Positions 42,564 through 53,870 of a stretch of 64,000 nt of DNA are shown piece after piece. The stretch's first letter is position 1; every line of letters begins with the position of its first letter. This DNA comes from Elymus sibiricus (Eukaryota; Streptophyta; Magnoliopsida; Poales; Poaceae). The DNA is taken from contig CM077668.1 of the NCBI GenBank assembly GCA_039707655.1, positions 402,858,130-402,922,129 on the forward strand, written 5' to 3'. A program made the translations under genes and the position numbers. The notes below the pieces were generated by a model that made no database searches, was not told where the DNA came from, and saw only the letters and a program-made list of their open reading frames with translations.

Positions 42564-45500
42564 TGTGACACCCCCGACTTAATCGTGCACTAATCATACA
42601 TGCAAATGCACACGATCAAGCCTAGGGACTCACTTGAAGATATCACAACACAACTCTAAACACTAATAAAAATAATACAAGCCTTATATTACAAGCCAGG
42701 GGCCTCGAGGGCTCGAATACATAAGCTTGCGCATACAAGCGTCAGCGAAAGCATCAGATATCTGAGTACAGATATAAAAGTAAAACAGATAGGCCTTGAA
42801 CAGGCGGGCAAAACAACGACAACGGTCGAAAGAGGCAAGGCCTCCTGCCTGGGAGCCTCCTAAACTACTCCTGGTCGTCGGGAATCTCCACGTCATAGCA
42901 GGCTCCTCCAGAGGTGTAGAAGTAGTCGTCGTCGGCTGGGGCGGCTGACTCCGGGGCTCCACCATCTGGTCGCAGCAATCGGGTAAAGGGGAAAAGGGAA
43001 GCAAAGCAACCGTGAGTACTCATCCAAAGTACTCAGCAAGACTGACATCAGAACTATTCTAGTTATGCAACATTATCAAAGGAAGGCTGTATATGTGGAC
43101 TATACTGTAGAAATGCCAGAATAGAGAGAAAGGCCTAGCCTATTGAAGACTAGCATCTTCAACGGTCTTGCAGCATTAGAAGAGTGCAGATAAGCATATT
43201 ATAATTTAACAAGCATGTTGAAGCAAAGCCCAGAGATCCTTTCTCGACTCCCTGCGAGAAAGCAATCCCGGAGCTTACAATTAATTAACATGTATCCAGT
43301 TTAAATAGTAATAGGTCGGGATACAACACTGAGCGTCCTGTTACCGTGGACACGGCTATTCGAATAGATAACTTCCCTAAAGGGGTGCACTACTGTTACC
43401 CAGCACGCTCGATTACATCTGGCCGGACACACTTGCTGGGTAATGTCCGGCCTCGGGTAAGCGACACGAAGCAGCGTCCTACCTAGGCTCAGCAGAGAGG
43501 TCCCTGCCAGTCTACATCCTAAGTGCTCAGTGGTCTTGGGCCATCGCCCTGTGCACTCCCGGTCGTTGTGAGGACGGTGGATACCAGCGCCAACGGCACG
43601 ATCCGCCCGTGGCACAATGCTGAACTGGACATCTGACAAAGCTTTCGGGAGAAACGTACAACGTAGAGGGGCCCATACCCATTATCCCACGTGGTGGTAG
43701 TGCGTATAGGGCCAACGACCCACTCAGATCAATACCCAAATCCGTTAGCGAATTATTAGGAGCTCGCGGTCACGATCAGTACTCCTGTCGTCCCGTCTCG
43801 AGGAAGTGCAACAAGGGCCAGGCCCATCCCTCTCTAGGGCGGTCTCCGCCTGCCCGGTTGCGCCTCGTAATTATCTTGCGGGTACCCTCACGGTCAACCC
43901 GACTTCACATCTCTCGCGGGTACCCCTCGGGGTCGACCCGACTTTACCCGGGGTCTGTAGTAAAAGTAAAGTATCCGTGTGTTCATCACACCAGAGGGGA
44001 ATCCGAGGAATCGCCCTCGATGGATTCCTACTCGATGTAATCCATCAAGGAGAACCAAGAGGAATCGCCCTCGATGGTTCCACACTTGCGGGGTTGCACG
44101 ACAGAAGCTTCGTCGGAGGTGGCCAAAGAGGAATCACCCTCGATAATCCACGTCCGTCTAGCTGTGCTACAAAGGCATCATCGGGAGTGAGTTAAGAGGT
44201 ATCACCCTCGTCACCCGAGGACAACTCTGAAGAGTCGGACAACTTAAGGGGTGTGCGGTGCTGTGCTGGTCTCAGCCCGACGATCACTTCGATCGGGGCA
44301 CAGGTACTAAAGCGGGGCAACTACAGCAAGGGAGAGGGGCCACAGATGGTTTACCATCCAACCTATACTAAGCATCTCGGATATCAGGTAAGGTATCAAC
44401 AGAAGTTACAATAAACAGGCTATGCATCAGAGTAGGATAAAACAATAGCAATAGCAAATTCTAATGCAAGCAGGGGGGAGAAAGAATAGGTGATATAGGC
44501 ATGCTCAAGGGGGTTTGCTTGCCTGGTTGCTTTGCTGAAAGGGACGGGTCGTCGGGTACGCAGTCGATCACAGGGGCAGCGCCGGTCTCGGAGTCTACCG
44601 GAGAGAAGATGGGGAAGAAACAGTAAATATAAAGCAAACAATGCACACAGATGCTTGGCATGGCAATAGGCTGTGCTAGGGTGCCCTAACGCAGTGCTAC
44701 ACGTGGCAGATGAAGCGGGGAATTAACTGGAACGTTTTCCCGGTTTCGGACATCTGTCAGACAGATGAACCGGAGGGGAAGGTTCCATGTTTGCAGTGCT
44801 GGAGGCATCTGACAGGTATGTGGACAGCGTATTCGGGTTCGTCTCATTTTTCTGATCAACTTTCATGTAGAAAACTTTTTCATCCGGGTTACGGATTATT
44901 TTATATGATTTTTCAAAGTTTTAATAATATTCTGGAATTAACAGATTTAATTTAATTCTAAATTTATTTATAATTAAACAGAATTAATTAGGTTAATTAT
45001 AATTTAATTAATTAATTAGTTTAATTAAGCAGAATTGATTAAGTTAATTAATTAATTATTTAATTAATTAATTAATAATTATCTATTTATTTTAATTCTA
45101 ATTCTTTTTTAATTATTATTATTATTTTGATTTATTTATTTTATTTTGTTTTCATTTTTTAATTCTTTTATTTTCTTTTCGTTTTAAACTGGGCGGGGCC
45201 CAGTGGTCAGTGGGTCAAGCGGACATGTCCGCCCGTGTCCGTTCGGGCGCCGGACATGTCCGGTGGCTCAATGCGCACGCGGGCACACAGCGGAGCCGGA
45301 CATGTCCGGCCGACGCGTGCGCGGCGACGACGGGCAGCGAGGTGGCCGAGCGGACGCGGGGCAGTGGCAGCAGCGGCGGGTGGCGGCGGAGCAGCAGCAA
45401 CGGCAGGCGGCGACGGCATCGGGAGGCGGGCGCGGGCGAGCGAGCGGAGGCGGCCAGCGGCGGGCGACAGCGGCGAGCGGGCGCGGGCTCGGACGAGCGC

Positions 45501-46371
45501 TCGCGGAAGCAGGCGAGCGGGCGCAGCGACGGGCGAGCACGGTGAGAGGGGCTGCGCGAGCGAGCGGGCTGGGCGCGACTGCAGGTGGCGGGCGGGCGAG
45601 CGGGAACGGGCACTGGCGACGGCGACAGCAACGGTGGCAGCAGCGCACAGGGAGAGGAGGAGGAGCAGAGCGCGGCTCACCCTCATTGCCGGGGAACAGG
45701 CGGCGAGGCTCGATGGCGCCGTCGTGGGAGAGGGCGAGGACGGGACGGCGACGAGGCGGGGACGAGGACGGCGCGGCGACGGGCGGCGGCGTCGGGACAA
45801 GCGAGAGGGAGAGGAGGAGTGGGGGATCGGGTTATGGTTCGGTGGGGGAAGAGGCAGCGAGGCCATATAGGCCATGGCCGGGCCGGCTGTAGCTAGGTGG
45901 GCCGGGGTTTAGTTGTAGGTTTTTTTTTCCTTTTTTTTCTGTTTTCTTTATTTTGTTTCTGTTTGGTAAATAGTCTAGGCACAATTTTAGTTTTGTAAAA
46001 TATGAGACTTAGTACAATATTTACTATACAATATTATCTACCACCAGAAATTGGTTTGGAGGTGATATGATTTCATATGAATTTTAATTAAATGAAATGG
46101 GTTTAATTATTGCTGTTTTGATTCTGTTTTAGGGTGTTATGGTCATTTAACTAATTCAATTAATGTGGGTTATATTTTTATAAATGTCTCTGGATTATTT
46201 GCAATATTATGAACATTTTAGTTTTGCAGTTTGAAGAAATATTAATTTGACTTGCATTTTAAATTTGAATTTGAGTTGGATTATTTCCTATATGCAATTT
46301 AATTAGGATGATCATGATGACATGGCTAACTAATTAGCTTAATGAAAGGGTTAAGATCTGGGGATGTTACA
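42564..46371 (-). repeat. 3' LTR of the LARD-like element
   Basis: 3808 bp. Contains a GC-rich block (about 45190-45890) and a TTAATTAA-rich tract (about 44935-45080). The long frames at 45203-45896 on both strands come from GC-rich composition. In element sense CTATATGG (45870 to 45863) lies at the head of that block and is a plausible TATA box. Confidence 0.88.
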
Positions 46372-47045
46372 AATCTCCCTCACTACAAGAAATCTCATCC
46401 CGAGATTTAAGAGGTGGAAGTAAGAGGTAACTTCGGGTGAATGGACCTTTGCAGAGCTGGTTATCCGAGGGACAACTCAGGGGATGTGTTTCGTGATAAC
46501 ATACGAAGCCCTGTGCAAAGGATACTTCTGAATCAAGGTTGCATAGGAGAGTCAGGTTTCGATCCTGTGGAACTGTGGTGAGTGTTGATTAAGAGTGGGA
46601 AGGCAATGACATTTTGCAATGTCACGACAGCAAGGCAAGTTAGAGGACAATCATTTGGGGGTGTAGACTTAAGCAGGGGATTATCACTGCTCAGATAAAG
46701 GCTAGGTTACAGGAAAGGTCAAACAGACCAATGGAAAGGAAAATGTGATGATCAGATTAAACAGATCAATGGAAAGGAATAATTGCAGACAATCCAGCTC
46801 TCCGGGTGGACGAGATTACGAGAACCTAGTGTCGGCGTTAGTAAAATTCATTTAACCCGAAAAGAAGAGAGTTCAGAGTCCCAGAGTATAGATGAGGAAT
46901 AAAAGATCCTAATCCCATCCATTGGCGACGTGGGCCCGTAAGCCACACAGCCATGTTAGTAAAATAGTTTTCGAACGTCTAGACTCAACTTCGGCCAAGG
47001 AGTTGGAATCGGGCTTCCTACAGGCAGTCGGCTCTGATACTAACC
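46372..47045 (-). other. Interior of the LARD-like element
   Basis: 674 bases with no coding frame. On the minus strand the primer-binding site GGTTAGTATCAGAGCC sits against the LTR at 47045, and a purine-rich GAGGGAGATT abuts the other LTR at 46372. These are the only retrotransposition signals between the LTRs. Confidence 0.75.
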
Positions 47046-50000
47046 TGTGACGCCCCCGACTTAATCGTGCACTAATCATACACGCAAATGCACACGATCA
47101 AGCCTAGGGACTCAATTGAAGATATCACAACACAACTCTAAACACAAATAAAAATAATACAAGCCTTATATTACAAGCCAGGGGCCTCGAGGGCTTGAAT
47201 ACATAAGCTTGCGCATACAAGCGTCAGCGAAAGCATTAGATATCTGAGTACAGATATAAAAGTAAAACAGATAGGCCTTGAACAGGCGGGCAAAACAACG
47301 ACAACGGTCGAAAGAGGCAAGGCCTCCTGCCTGGGAGCCTCCTAAACTACTCCTGGTCGTCGGGAATCTCCACGTCGTAGCAGGCTCCTCCAGAGGTGTA
47401 GAAGTAGTCGTCGTCGGCTGGGGCGGCTGACTCCGGGGCTCCACCATCTGGTCGCAGCAATCGGGTAAAGGGGAAAAGGGAAGCAAAGCAACCGTGAGTA
47501 CTCATCCAAAGTACTCAGCAAGACTGACATCAGAACTATTCTAGTTATGCAACATTATGAAAGGAAGGCTGTATATGTGGACTATACTGCAGAAATGCCA
47601 GAATAGAGAGAAAGGCCTAGCCTATCGAAGACTAGCATCTTCAGCGGTCTTGCAGCATTACAAGAGTGCAGATAAGCATATTATAATTTAACAAGCATGT
47701 TGAAGCAAAGCCCAGAGATCCTTTCTCGACTCCCTGCGAGAAAGCAATCCCGGAGCTTACAATTAATTAACATGTATCCAGTTTAAATAGTAATAGATCG
47801 GGATACAACACTGAGCGTCCTGTTACCGTGGACACGGCTATTCGAATAGATAACTTCCCTGCAGGTGTGCACTACTGTTACCCAGCACGCTCGATTACAT
47901 CTGGCCGGAAACACTTGCTGGGTAATGTCCGGCCTCGGGTAAGCGACACGAAGCAGCGTCCTACCTAGGCTCAGCAGAGAGGTCCCTGCCGGTCTACATC
48001 CTAAGTGCTCAGTGGTCTTGGGCCATCGCCCTGTGCACTCCGGGTCGTTGTGAGGACGGTGGATACCAGCGCCAACGGCACGATCCGCCCGTGCCACAAT
48101 GCTGAACTGGACATCTGACAAAGCTTTCGGGAGAAACGTACAACGTAGAGGGGCCCATACCCATTATCCCATGTGGTGGTAGTGCATATAGGGCCAACGA
48201 CCCACTCAGATCAATACCCAAATCCGTTAGCGAATTATTAGGAGCTCGCGGTCACGATCAGTACTCCTGTCGTCCCGTCTCGAGGAAGTGCAACAAGGGC
48301 CAGGCCCATCCCTCTCTAGGGCGGTCTCCGCCTGCCCGGTTGCGCCTCGTAATTATCTCGCGGGTACCCTCACGGTCAACCCGACTTCACATCTCTCGCG
48401 GGTACCCCTCGGGGTCGACCCGACTTTACCCGGGGTCTGTAGTAAAAGTAAAGTATCCGTGTGTTCATCACACCAGAGGGGAATCCGAGGAATCGCCCTC
48501 GATGGATTCCTACTCGATGTAATCCATCAAGGAGAACCAGGAGGAATCGCCCTCGATGGTTCCACACTTGCGGGGTTGCACGACAGAAGCTTCGTCGGAG
48601 GTGGCGAAAGAGGAATCACCCTCGATAATCCACGTCCGTCTAGCTGTGCTACAAAGGCATCATCGGGAGTGAGTTAAGAGGTATCACCCTCGTCACCCGA
48701 GGACAACTCTGAAGAGTCGGACAACTTAAGGGGTGTGCGGTGCTGTGCTGGTCTCAGCCCGACGATCACTTCGATCGGGGCACAGGTACTAAAGCGGGGC
48801 AACTACAGCAAGGGAGAGGGGCCACAGATGGTTTACCATCCAACCTATACTAAGCATCTCGGATATCAGGTAAGGTATCAACAGAAGTTACAATAAACAG
48901 GCTATGCATCAGAGTAGGATAAAACAATAGCAATAGCAAATTCTAATGCAAGCAGGGGGGAGAAAGAATAGGTGATATAGGCATGCTCAAGGGGGCTTGC
49001 TTGCCTGGTTGCTTTGCTGAAAGGGACGGGTCGTCAGGTACGCAGTCGATCACAGGGGCAGCGTCGGTCTCGGAGTCTACCGGAGAGAAGAGGGGGAAGA
49101 AACAGTAAATATAAAGCAAACAATGCACACAAATGCTTGGCATGGCAATAGGCTGTGCTAGGGTGCCCTAACGCAGTGCTACACGTGGCAGATGAAGCGG
49201 GGAATTAACTGGAACGTTTTCCCGGTTTCGGACATCTGTCAGACCGATGAACCGGAGGGGAAGGTTCCTTGTTTGCAGTGCTGGAGGCATCTGACAGGTA
49301 TGTGGACAGCGTATTCGGGTTCGTCTCATTTTTCTGATCAACTTTCATGTAGAAAACTTTTTCATCCGAGTTACGGATTATTTTATATGATTTTTCAAAG
49401 TTTTAATAATATTTTGGAATTAATAGATTTAATTTAATTCTAAATTCATTTATAATTAAACAGAATTAATTAGGTTAATTAGAATTTAATTAATTAATTA
49501 GTTTAATTAAACAGAATTGATTAAGTTAATTAATTAATTAGTTAATTAATTAATTAATTAACTAATTAGTTAATTAATTAATTAATAATTATCTATTTAT
49601 TTTAATTCTAATTCTTTTAAAATTATTATTATTATTTTTATTTATTTATTTTATTTTGTTTTAATTTTTTAATTCTTTTATTTTCTTTTCGTTTTAAACT
49701 GGGCGGGGCCCAGTGGGTCAAGCGGACATGTCCGCCCGTGTCCGTTCGGGCGCCGGACATGTCCGGTGGCTCAATGCGCACGCGGGCACACAGCGGAGCC
49801 GGACACGTCCGGGCGACGCGTGCGTGGCGACGACGTGCAGCGAGGCGGCCGAGCGGACGCGGGGCAGTGGCAGCAGCGGCGGGTGGCGGCGGAGCAGCAA
49901 CAGCGGCAGGCGGCGACGGCATCGGGAGGCGGGCGCGGGCGAGCGAGCGGAGGCGGCCAGCGGCGGGCGACAGCGGCGAGAGGGCGCGGGCTCGGGCGAG

Positions 50001-50875
50001 CGCGCGGGGCAGCAGGCGAGCCGGCGCAGCGGCGGGCGAGCTCGGCGAGCGGGGCTGCGCGAGCGAGCGGCCAGGGCGCGGCCGCAGGTGGCTGGCGGGC
50101 GAGCGGGAACGGGCGCCGGCGACGGCGACAGCAACGACGGCAGCAGCGCACGGGGAGAGGAGGAGGAGCAGGGCGCGGCTCACCCTCGTTGCCGGGGAAC
50201 AGGCGGCAAGGCTCGATGGCGCCGTCGTGGGAGAGGGCAAGGACGGTACGGCGACGAGGCGGGGACGAGGACGGCGCGGCGACGGGCGGCGGTGTCGGGA
50301 CGAGCGAGAGGGAGAGGAGGAGTGGGGGATCGGGTTAGGGTTCGGTGGGGGAAGAGGCAGCGAGGCCATATAGGCCATGGCCGGGCCGGCTGTAGCTAGA
50401 TGGGCCGGGGTTTAGTTGTAGGTTTTTTTTTTCCTTTTTTTTCTGTTTTCTTTATTTTGTTTCTGTTTAGTAAATAGTCTGGGCACAATTTTAGTTTTGT
50501 AAAATATGAGACTTAGTACAATATTTACTATGCAATATTATCTACCACCAGAAATTGGTTTAGAGGTGATATGATTTCATATGAATTTTAATTAAATGAA
50601 ATGGGTTTAATTATTGCTATTTTGATTCTGTTTTAGGGTGTTATGGTCATTTAACTAATTCAATTAATGTGGGTTATATTTTTATAAATGTCTCCGGATT
50701 ATTTGTAATATTATGAACATTTTAGTTTTGCAGTTTGAAGAAATATTAATTTGACTTGCATTTTAAATTTGAATTTGAGTTGGATTATTTCCTATATGCA
50801 ATTTAATTAGGATGATCATGATGACATGGCTAACTAATTAGCTTAATGACAGGGTTAAGATCTGGGGATGTTACA
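47046..50875 (-). repeat. 5' LTR of the LARD-like element
   Basis: 3830 bp, the promoter-side LTR in element sense. CTATATGG at 50373 to 50366 heads the GC-rich block (about 49700-50390). The whole LTR matches 42564-46371 with only scattered differences and a slightly longer TTAATTAA tract. Confidence 0.88.
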
Positions 50876-51463
50876 CATTACTTGTGAGATGGCATCCAGC
50901 TCACAAAGCTTAGTGTGCTCGTGGAGAGGACGTTTTGAAGACACCAACATTTCATTGAAGGCCTTTGCAGATTCCTCCATCTCCTCGTCCGAATCCCGAG
51001 CATCATCAAAGTCTTGCACCATGTCTTCCATCCCGGTACCATGCTCGTCGGTGCGACGACGAACCACCTCAGCTCTGGCATGTTGGGCAGACTCACCATG
51101 AAATGTCCACACCGTATAACCGGGCGTAAAACCACTCTTCTACAGGTGTTTACCCATTTCATCCTCTGTCCTCTTGTACCAATTGTCGCACCGGACACAG
51201 GGGCACCAGTTTTTTCTCTGGCCATATGCAAATGCGGCTTTCACAAACCCCTTGGTTTTAGTGAACCATTCAGTGGTCATTTTTTTCTGACTAGTGTGGC
51301 CGGTGTACATCCACGCACGATCACTCATCTTGCCTACCTACTAAACACACAAGATATATATATATATAATTCATCATATATATTCATCAGTTAATCTAGT
51401 TTGTCAATTTTATTACGTCCATGCAACCTACACTCTAATAGGTAAAGATAGGTCCTAATCCCA

Positions 51464-51671
51464 CCCGAGTATGTGTAGATTGAGTACGTTCTCCATGCTC
51501 TACCCCATTCCGAGACAAAATATCGGCATCACCTCCCCGCTGTTCTCCAAATACACGTCTCGGCAAAAAGCCGAGAGAATGTGCATCCGGAGAACAACAG
51601 GGAGGGGCTGCCGAAATTTTGTCTTGGAATGGGGTAGAGCATGGAGAACGTACCCAATCTACACATCCTCG
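51464..51671. repeat. Long hairpin, about 100-bp arms, 5-base loop
   Basis: Left arm 51464-51564 and right arm 51570-51671 are near-perfect inverted repeats around AAAAA. The arms share ACGTTCTCCATGCTCTACCC and, at the centre, CTCGGC-AAAAA-GCCGAG. It lies upstream of the outer TNP2 ATG, inside the presumed leader or first intron, so the TNP2 transcript would contain a long foldback. Confidence 0.9.
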
Positions 51672-52089
51672 GGCTGTCCGTGGAAATCGCTGGACAATCC
51701 GAATGAGTTACGGTGATAAATATGCAACTGAATGCATATTTATCGATGCAACCCTTTCGGACGGGAGATGCATAGGTTACACGACTTAGCATGAAAATGA
51801 AATCTACTGACATGATTAAAAGAGCATAGGAGGTGAAGGTGGATTCGTAGCTCACCCTCGGCTGTAGAGGAAGTAGTCGAACAACGGCGGGATCACGGAC
51901 CAAAAACTTCGACCACGATGACTCCAAGGAGATGAAATAGCACAAAGCCTGTAAATTTTACCGATCGAGTCAAGAAAATTTAGGACATCACATCACCTAA
52001 AGCATTGACACTTCAAACTATGAAAAAAATCATATTGCTAATGACATGTAGTCAAGTTTTTAGATCATCATGATACTTCAAATCCTAAT

Positions 52090-52515
52090 TTCTCCTCTTC
52101 TTCTTCTTCTTCTTCTTCTTCTTCTTCTTGTTCTTCTTCTTCTTTCCTTCTCCTCCTCCTCTTCTTCTTCTTCTTCTTCTTCTTTTTCTTCTTCCTTCTT
52201 TTTCTTTTTCCTCTTCTTCTTCTCCTCTTCTCCTCTTTTTCTTCTTCTTCTTCTCTTCTACTTCTTCTTCTTTCCTTCTCCTCTTCTTCTTCTTCTTTTT
52301 CTTCTTCCTTCTTTTCCTTTTTCCTCTTCTTCTTCTCATCTTCTCCTCTTTTTCTTCTTCTTCTTCTTCTTCTTCTTCTTCTTCTCCTCCTCCTCCTCCT
52401 CCTCCTCCTCTTCCCGTTCTTCTTCTTCTTCTTCTTCTTCTTCTTCTTCTTCTTCTTTTTTTTTTTCTTCCCCCTTCTACTTATTCTTCTTTTCTTCTTC
52501 TTCTTTTTTCATCTT
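52090..52515. repeat. (TTC)n microsatellite in the outer CACTA
   Basis: About 430 bases of TTC/CTT repeats with CCT interruptions. The Phe/Ser/Leu and Lys/Arg/Glu frames here are repeat translations. Confidence 0.97.
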
Positions 52516-52944
52516 TTTTCTACTTATTTTAATTATGACTAATTAACTAAAACCTAGCACTAATCTAATCTAATCTAATCTAGCACAAAACCTACCACTA
52601 ACATATCTAATCTAATCTAACAATTAAACAGAAAAAAAAGAAGAAAAAAACAGAAAAAAGGGCTCACCGGAGAGGGCGTCGGCCGGAGCTTCGGAGCGGC
52701 AGGGCGGCGGTGGCGACGGGGGCCGCAGGGCACCGGGGCGGTGGGGCGCGGGGGGGCCTGGGCGGCGGTGGCGCCGGGGCGGTGGGGCGTCGGGGTGGTG
52801 GGCCGGTGGGGCGGCAGGGTGGTGGGGGGACGGGGCGACGGCGGGTGGTGGGGGCGGCGGCGCACGTGCGGTGGTCGTCGGGGAGGAGAGGGAGAGAAAC
52901 AGAGAGAGAGAGGGGTGGGGTGGGGCGCGGCCGTTAGTTAAGTC
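52516..52944 (-). promoter_or_regulatory. GC-rich leader of the outer CACTA TNP2
   Basis: A GC-rich, Pro-rich open block on the minus strand ending in a donor-like CTCTCCG|GTGAGCCC near 52669, just inside the right subterminal repeats. This is where a CACTA leader exon is expected. No protein is claimed. Confidence 0.5.
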
Positions 52945-53274
52945 AAACCTTTGCCGTCTGCCCCGCCTTTGCCGTCTGCCTTTTTGCTCTTTGTCGTCTG
53001 CTAGCAGATGGCAAAGAGGGGGGCCGTTAGGTTTTTTTGTAAGCAGCTCGTTAGGGGGGCCCACCTCCCTCTTTGCCGTCCGCTAGCTGACGGCAAACTT
53101 CCTTTGCCGTCTGCTTGCAGACGGCAAAGAAGTGGCTGATGGCAAATATGATCTTTGCCATCAGCCAGTTCTTCGCCGTCTGATTTTTGGAAACAGACGG
53201 CAAAGGTCTTCTTTGCCGTCCGCTAGCAGACGGCAAAGAGGTGGCTGATGGCAAATTCTCTGATTCCAGTAGTG
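52945..53274. repeat. Right subterminal repeats of the outer CACTA
   Basis: Seven or more TTTGCCGTC(T/C)G(C) motifs in both orientations, ending CTGATTCCAGTAGTG, followed by the duplication ACG. Confidence 0.85.
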
Positions 53275-53365
53275 ACGCTCTATACTCTCTCACGCAGATT
53301 GTCTATCTAGGTCAGTCTCTCCAAGCCGTCCCACTCTTTCGACCTCATGGCGGCCCACGCTCCCT

Positions 53366-53407
<42 letters not shown>

Positions 53408-53870
53408 ATGTATGTCTCAATTGACCTGACTTTTCCTCACACACAAACGATATTTCTCCATGTTTGGGCCCAATTCTACATAATGTATACTCTCTCACGC
53501 ACATTGTCTATCTTGGTCACTCTCTCCAACCCGTCTCACTCTTTCGACCGCATGACGACCCACCCTCACTCAATCTCTCTCTCTTTATCTATGTATCGTT
53601 TGACCTTGCTTCCTCTCACGCATAAACGATATATCAACCTGTCTGTGTCTGAATGCACACTCTGTATACCCTAGCATGCACATTGCCTATGTAGGTCGAT
53701 CACTCAAGCTCTATCTTACAGCCCTCACCGTTCCCAAAAGCTCAATCGGACAATATCTCACTAGAGCATATATATCTTTTCACCGAATGCCGGGCCACAC
53801 TCACTCTGTCTCTCTATCTATCTATGTCTCGATTGATGTCGCTTTCTCACACCGCCTCTTCCACACGTTG
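53275..53870. repeat. Tandem repeat of about 190-210 bases
   Basis: Units start ATTGTCTATCTAGGTCA or a close variant, continue through CTTTCGACC.CATG..GGCCCAC and a CT run, and end with TGTCTC.ATTGACCT..CTTTC and CACACA.A.ACGATAT. Units lie near 53297-53500, 53500-53680 and, degenerate, 53680-53870. The first unit (21985-22165) is on the other side of the outer CACTA, which split it. Confidence 0.65.

Larger units (their letters stand above)
42564..50875 (-). mobile_element. LARD-like LTR element, 3.8-kb LTRs, 0.67-kb interior
   Basis: Flanked by a perfect duplication CATTA (42559-42563, 50876-50880) inside the outer TNP2 coding exon. The element reads on the minus strand: the LTR starts TGTAACATCCCC and ends GTCACA. 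No gag, protease or polymerase frame exists anywhere. Next to the 5' LTR (in element sense) is a primer site containing TATCAGAGC, complementary to the initiator Met tRNA end. A large retrotransposon derivative mobilised in trans fits; the family name is unknown to me. The LTRs are closely similar, so it is younger than element A. Confidence 0.88.
39549..51328 (-). pseudogene. TNP2-type transposase of the outer CACTA, broken
   Basis: Starts at ATG 51328 (MSDRAWMYTGHTSQKKM) and ends at 39549 (DDPDYY stop). Domains as in the inner TNP2: N-terminal associated domain (CPCVRCDNW), tnp2 core (ALKAQFNLGKECYNAMMTVF, YMPIVPRLQRLFR, LIIPGPIYPGKNMNVYMQPL, CPTCK), DUF4218-like (GLKSHDWHIWIERVMPVMLR) and DUF4216-like (VVVFKCYWF) regions. 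Breaks seen: TAG at 51140-51142, the 8.3-kb LTR element (42564-50875), two compensating shifts near 42025 and 41960, an extra C in a DVMHTEKN-type motif near 41380 and another shift near 40810. Short C-terminal exons at about 40265-40390 and 39549-40190 are intron-separated. It cannot supply transposase. Confidence 0.85.
22166..53274 (-). mobile_element. Outer CACTA transposon with nested insertions
   Basis: The left end reads CGCTACAGGAATCAGAG, the right end (reverse complement) CACTACTGGAATCAGAG; the left has one A-to-G change in the CACTA terminus. It is flanked by the same 3-bp duplication ACG (22163-22165, 53275-53277). Subterminal palindromes of the TTTGCCGTCTG..CAGACGGCAAA type fill both ends. 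Genes on the minus strand: TNP2 (51328 to 39549) and a second transposase-like gene (39371 to 24585). Without the inner CACTA and the LTR element the element would be about 10.5 kb. The altered terminus and broken transposase suggest it is immobile. Confidence 0.88.

Noticed and set aside
43301..44195. Frames of about 110-130 codons repeated at 47783-48677
   Set aside because: They repeat because they lie in the two LTRs of one element; no domain and both strands are equally open.
45203..45896. Long overlapping frames on both strands, including a signal-peptide-like MRVSRALLLLLSLCAAA
   Set aside because: GC-rich leader of an LTR with few stops in any frame; the copy at 49638-50399 behaves the same. 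No domain and no conserved codon pattern.
52070..52546. Phe/Ser/Leu-rich frame of about 158 codons
   Set aside because: Translation of a TTC microsatellite.
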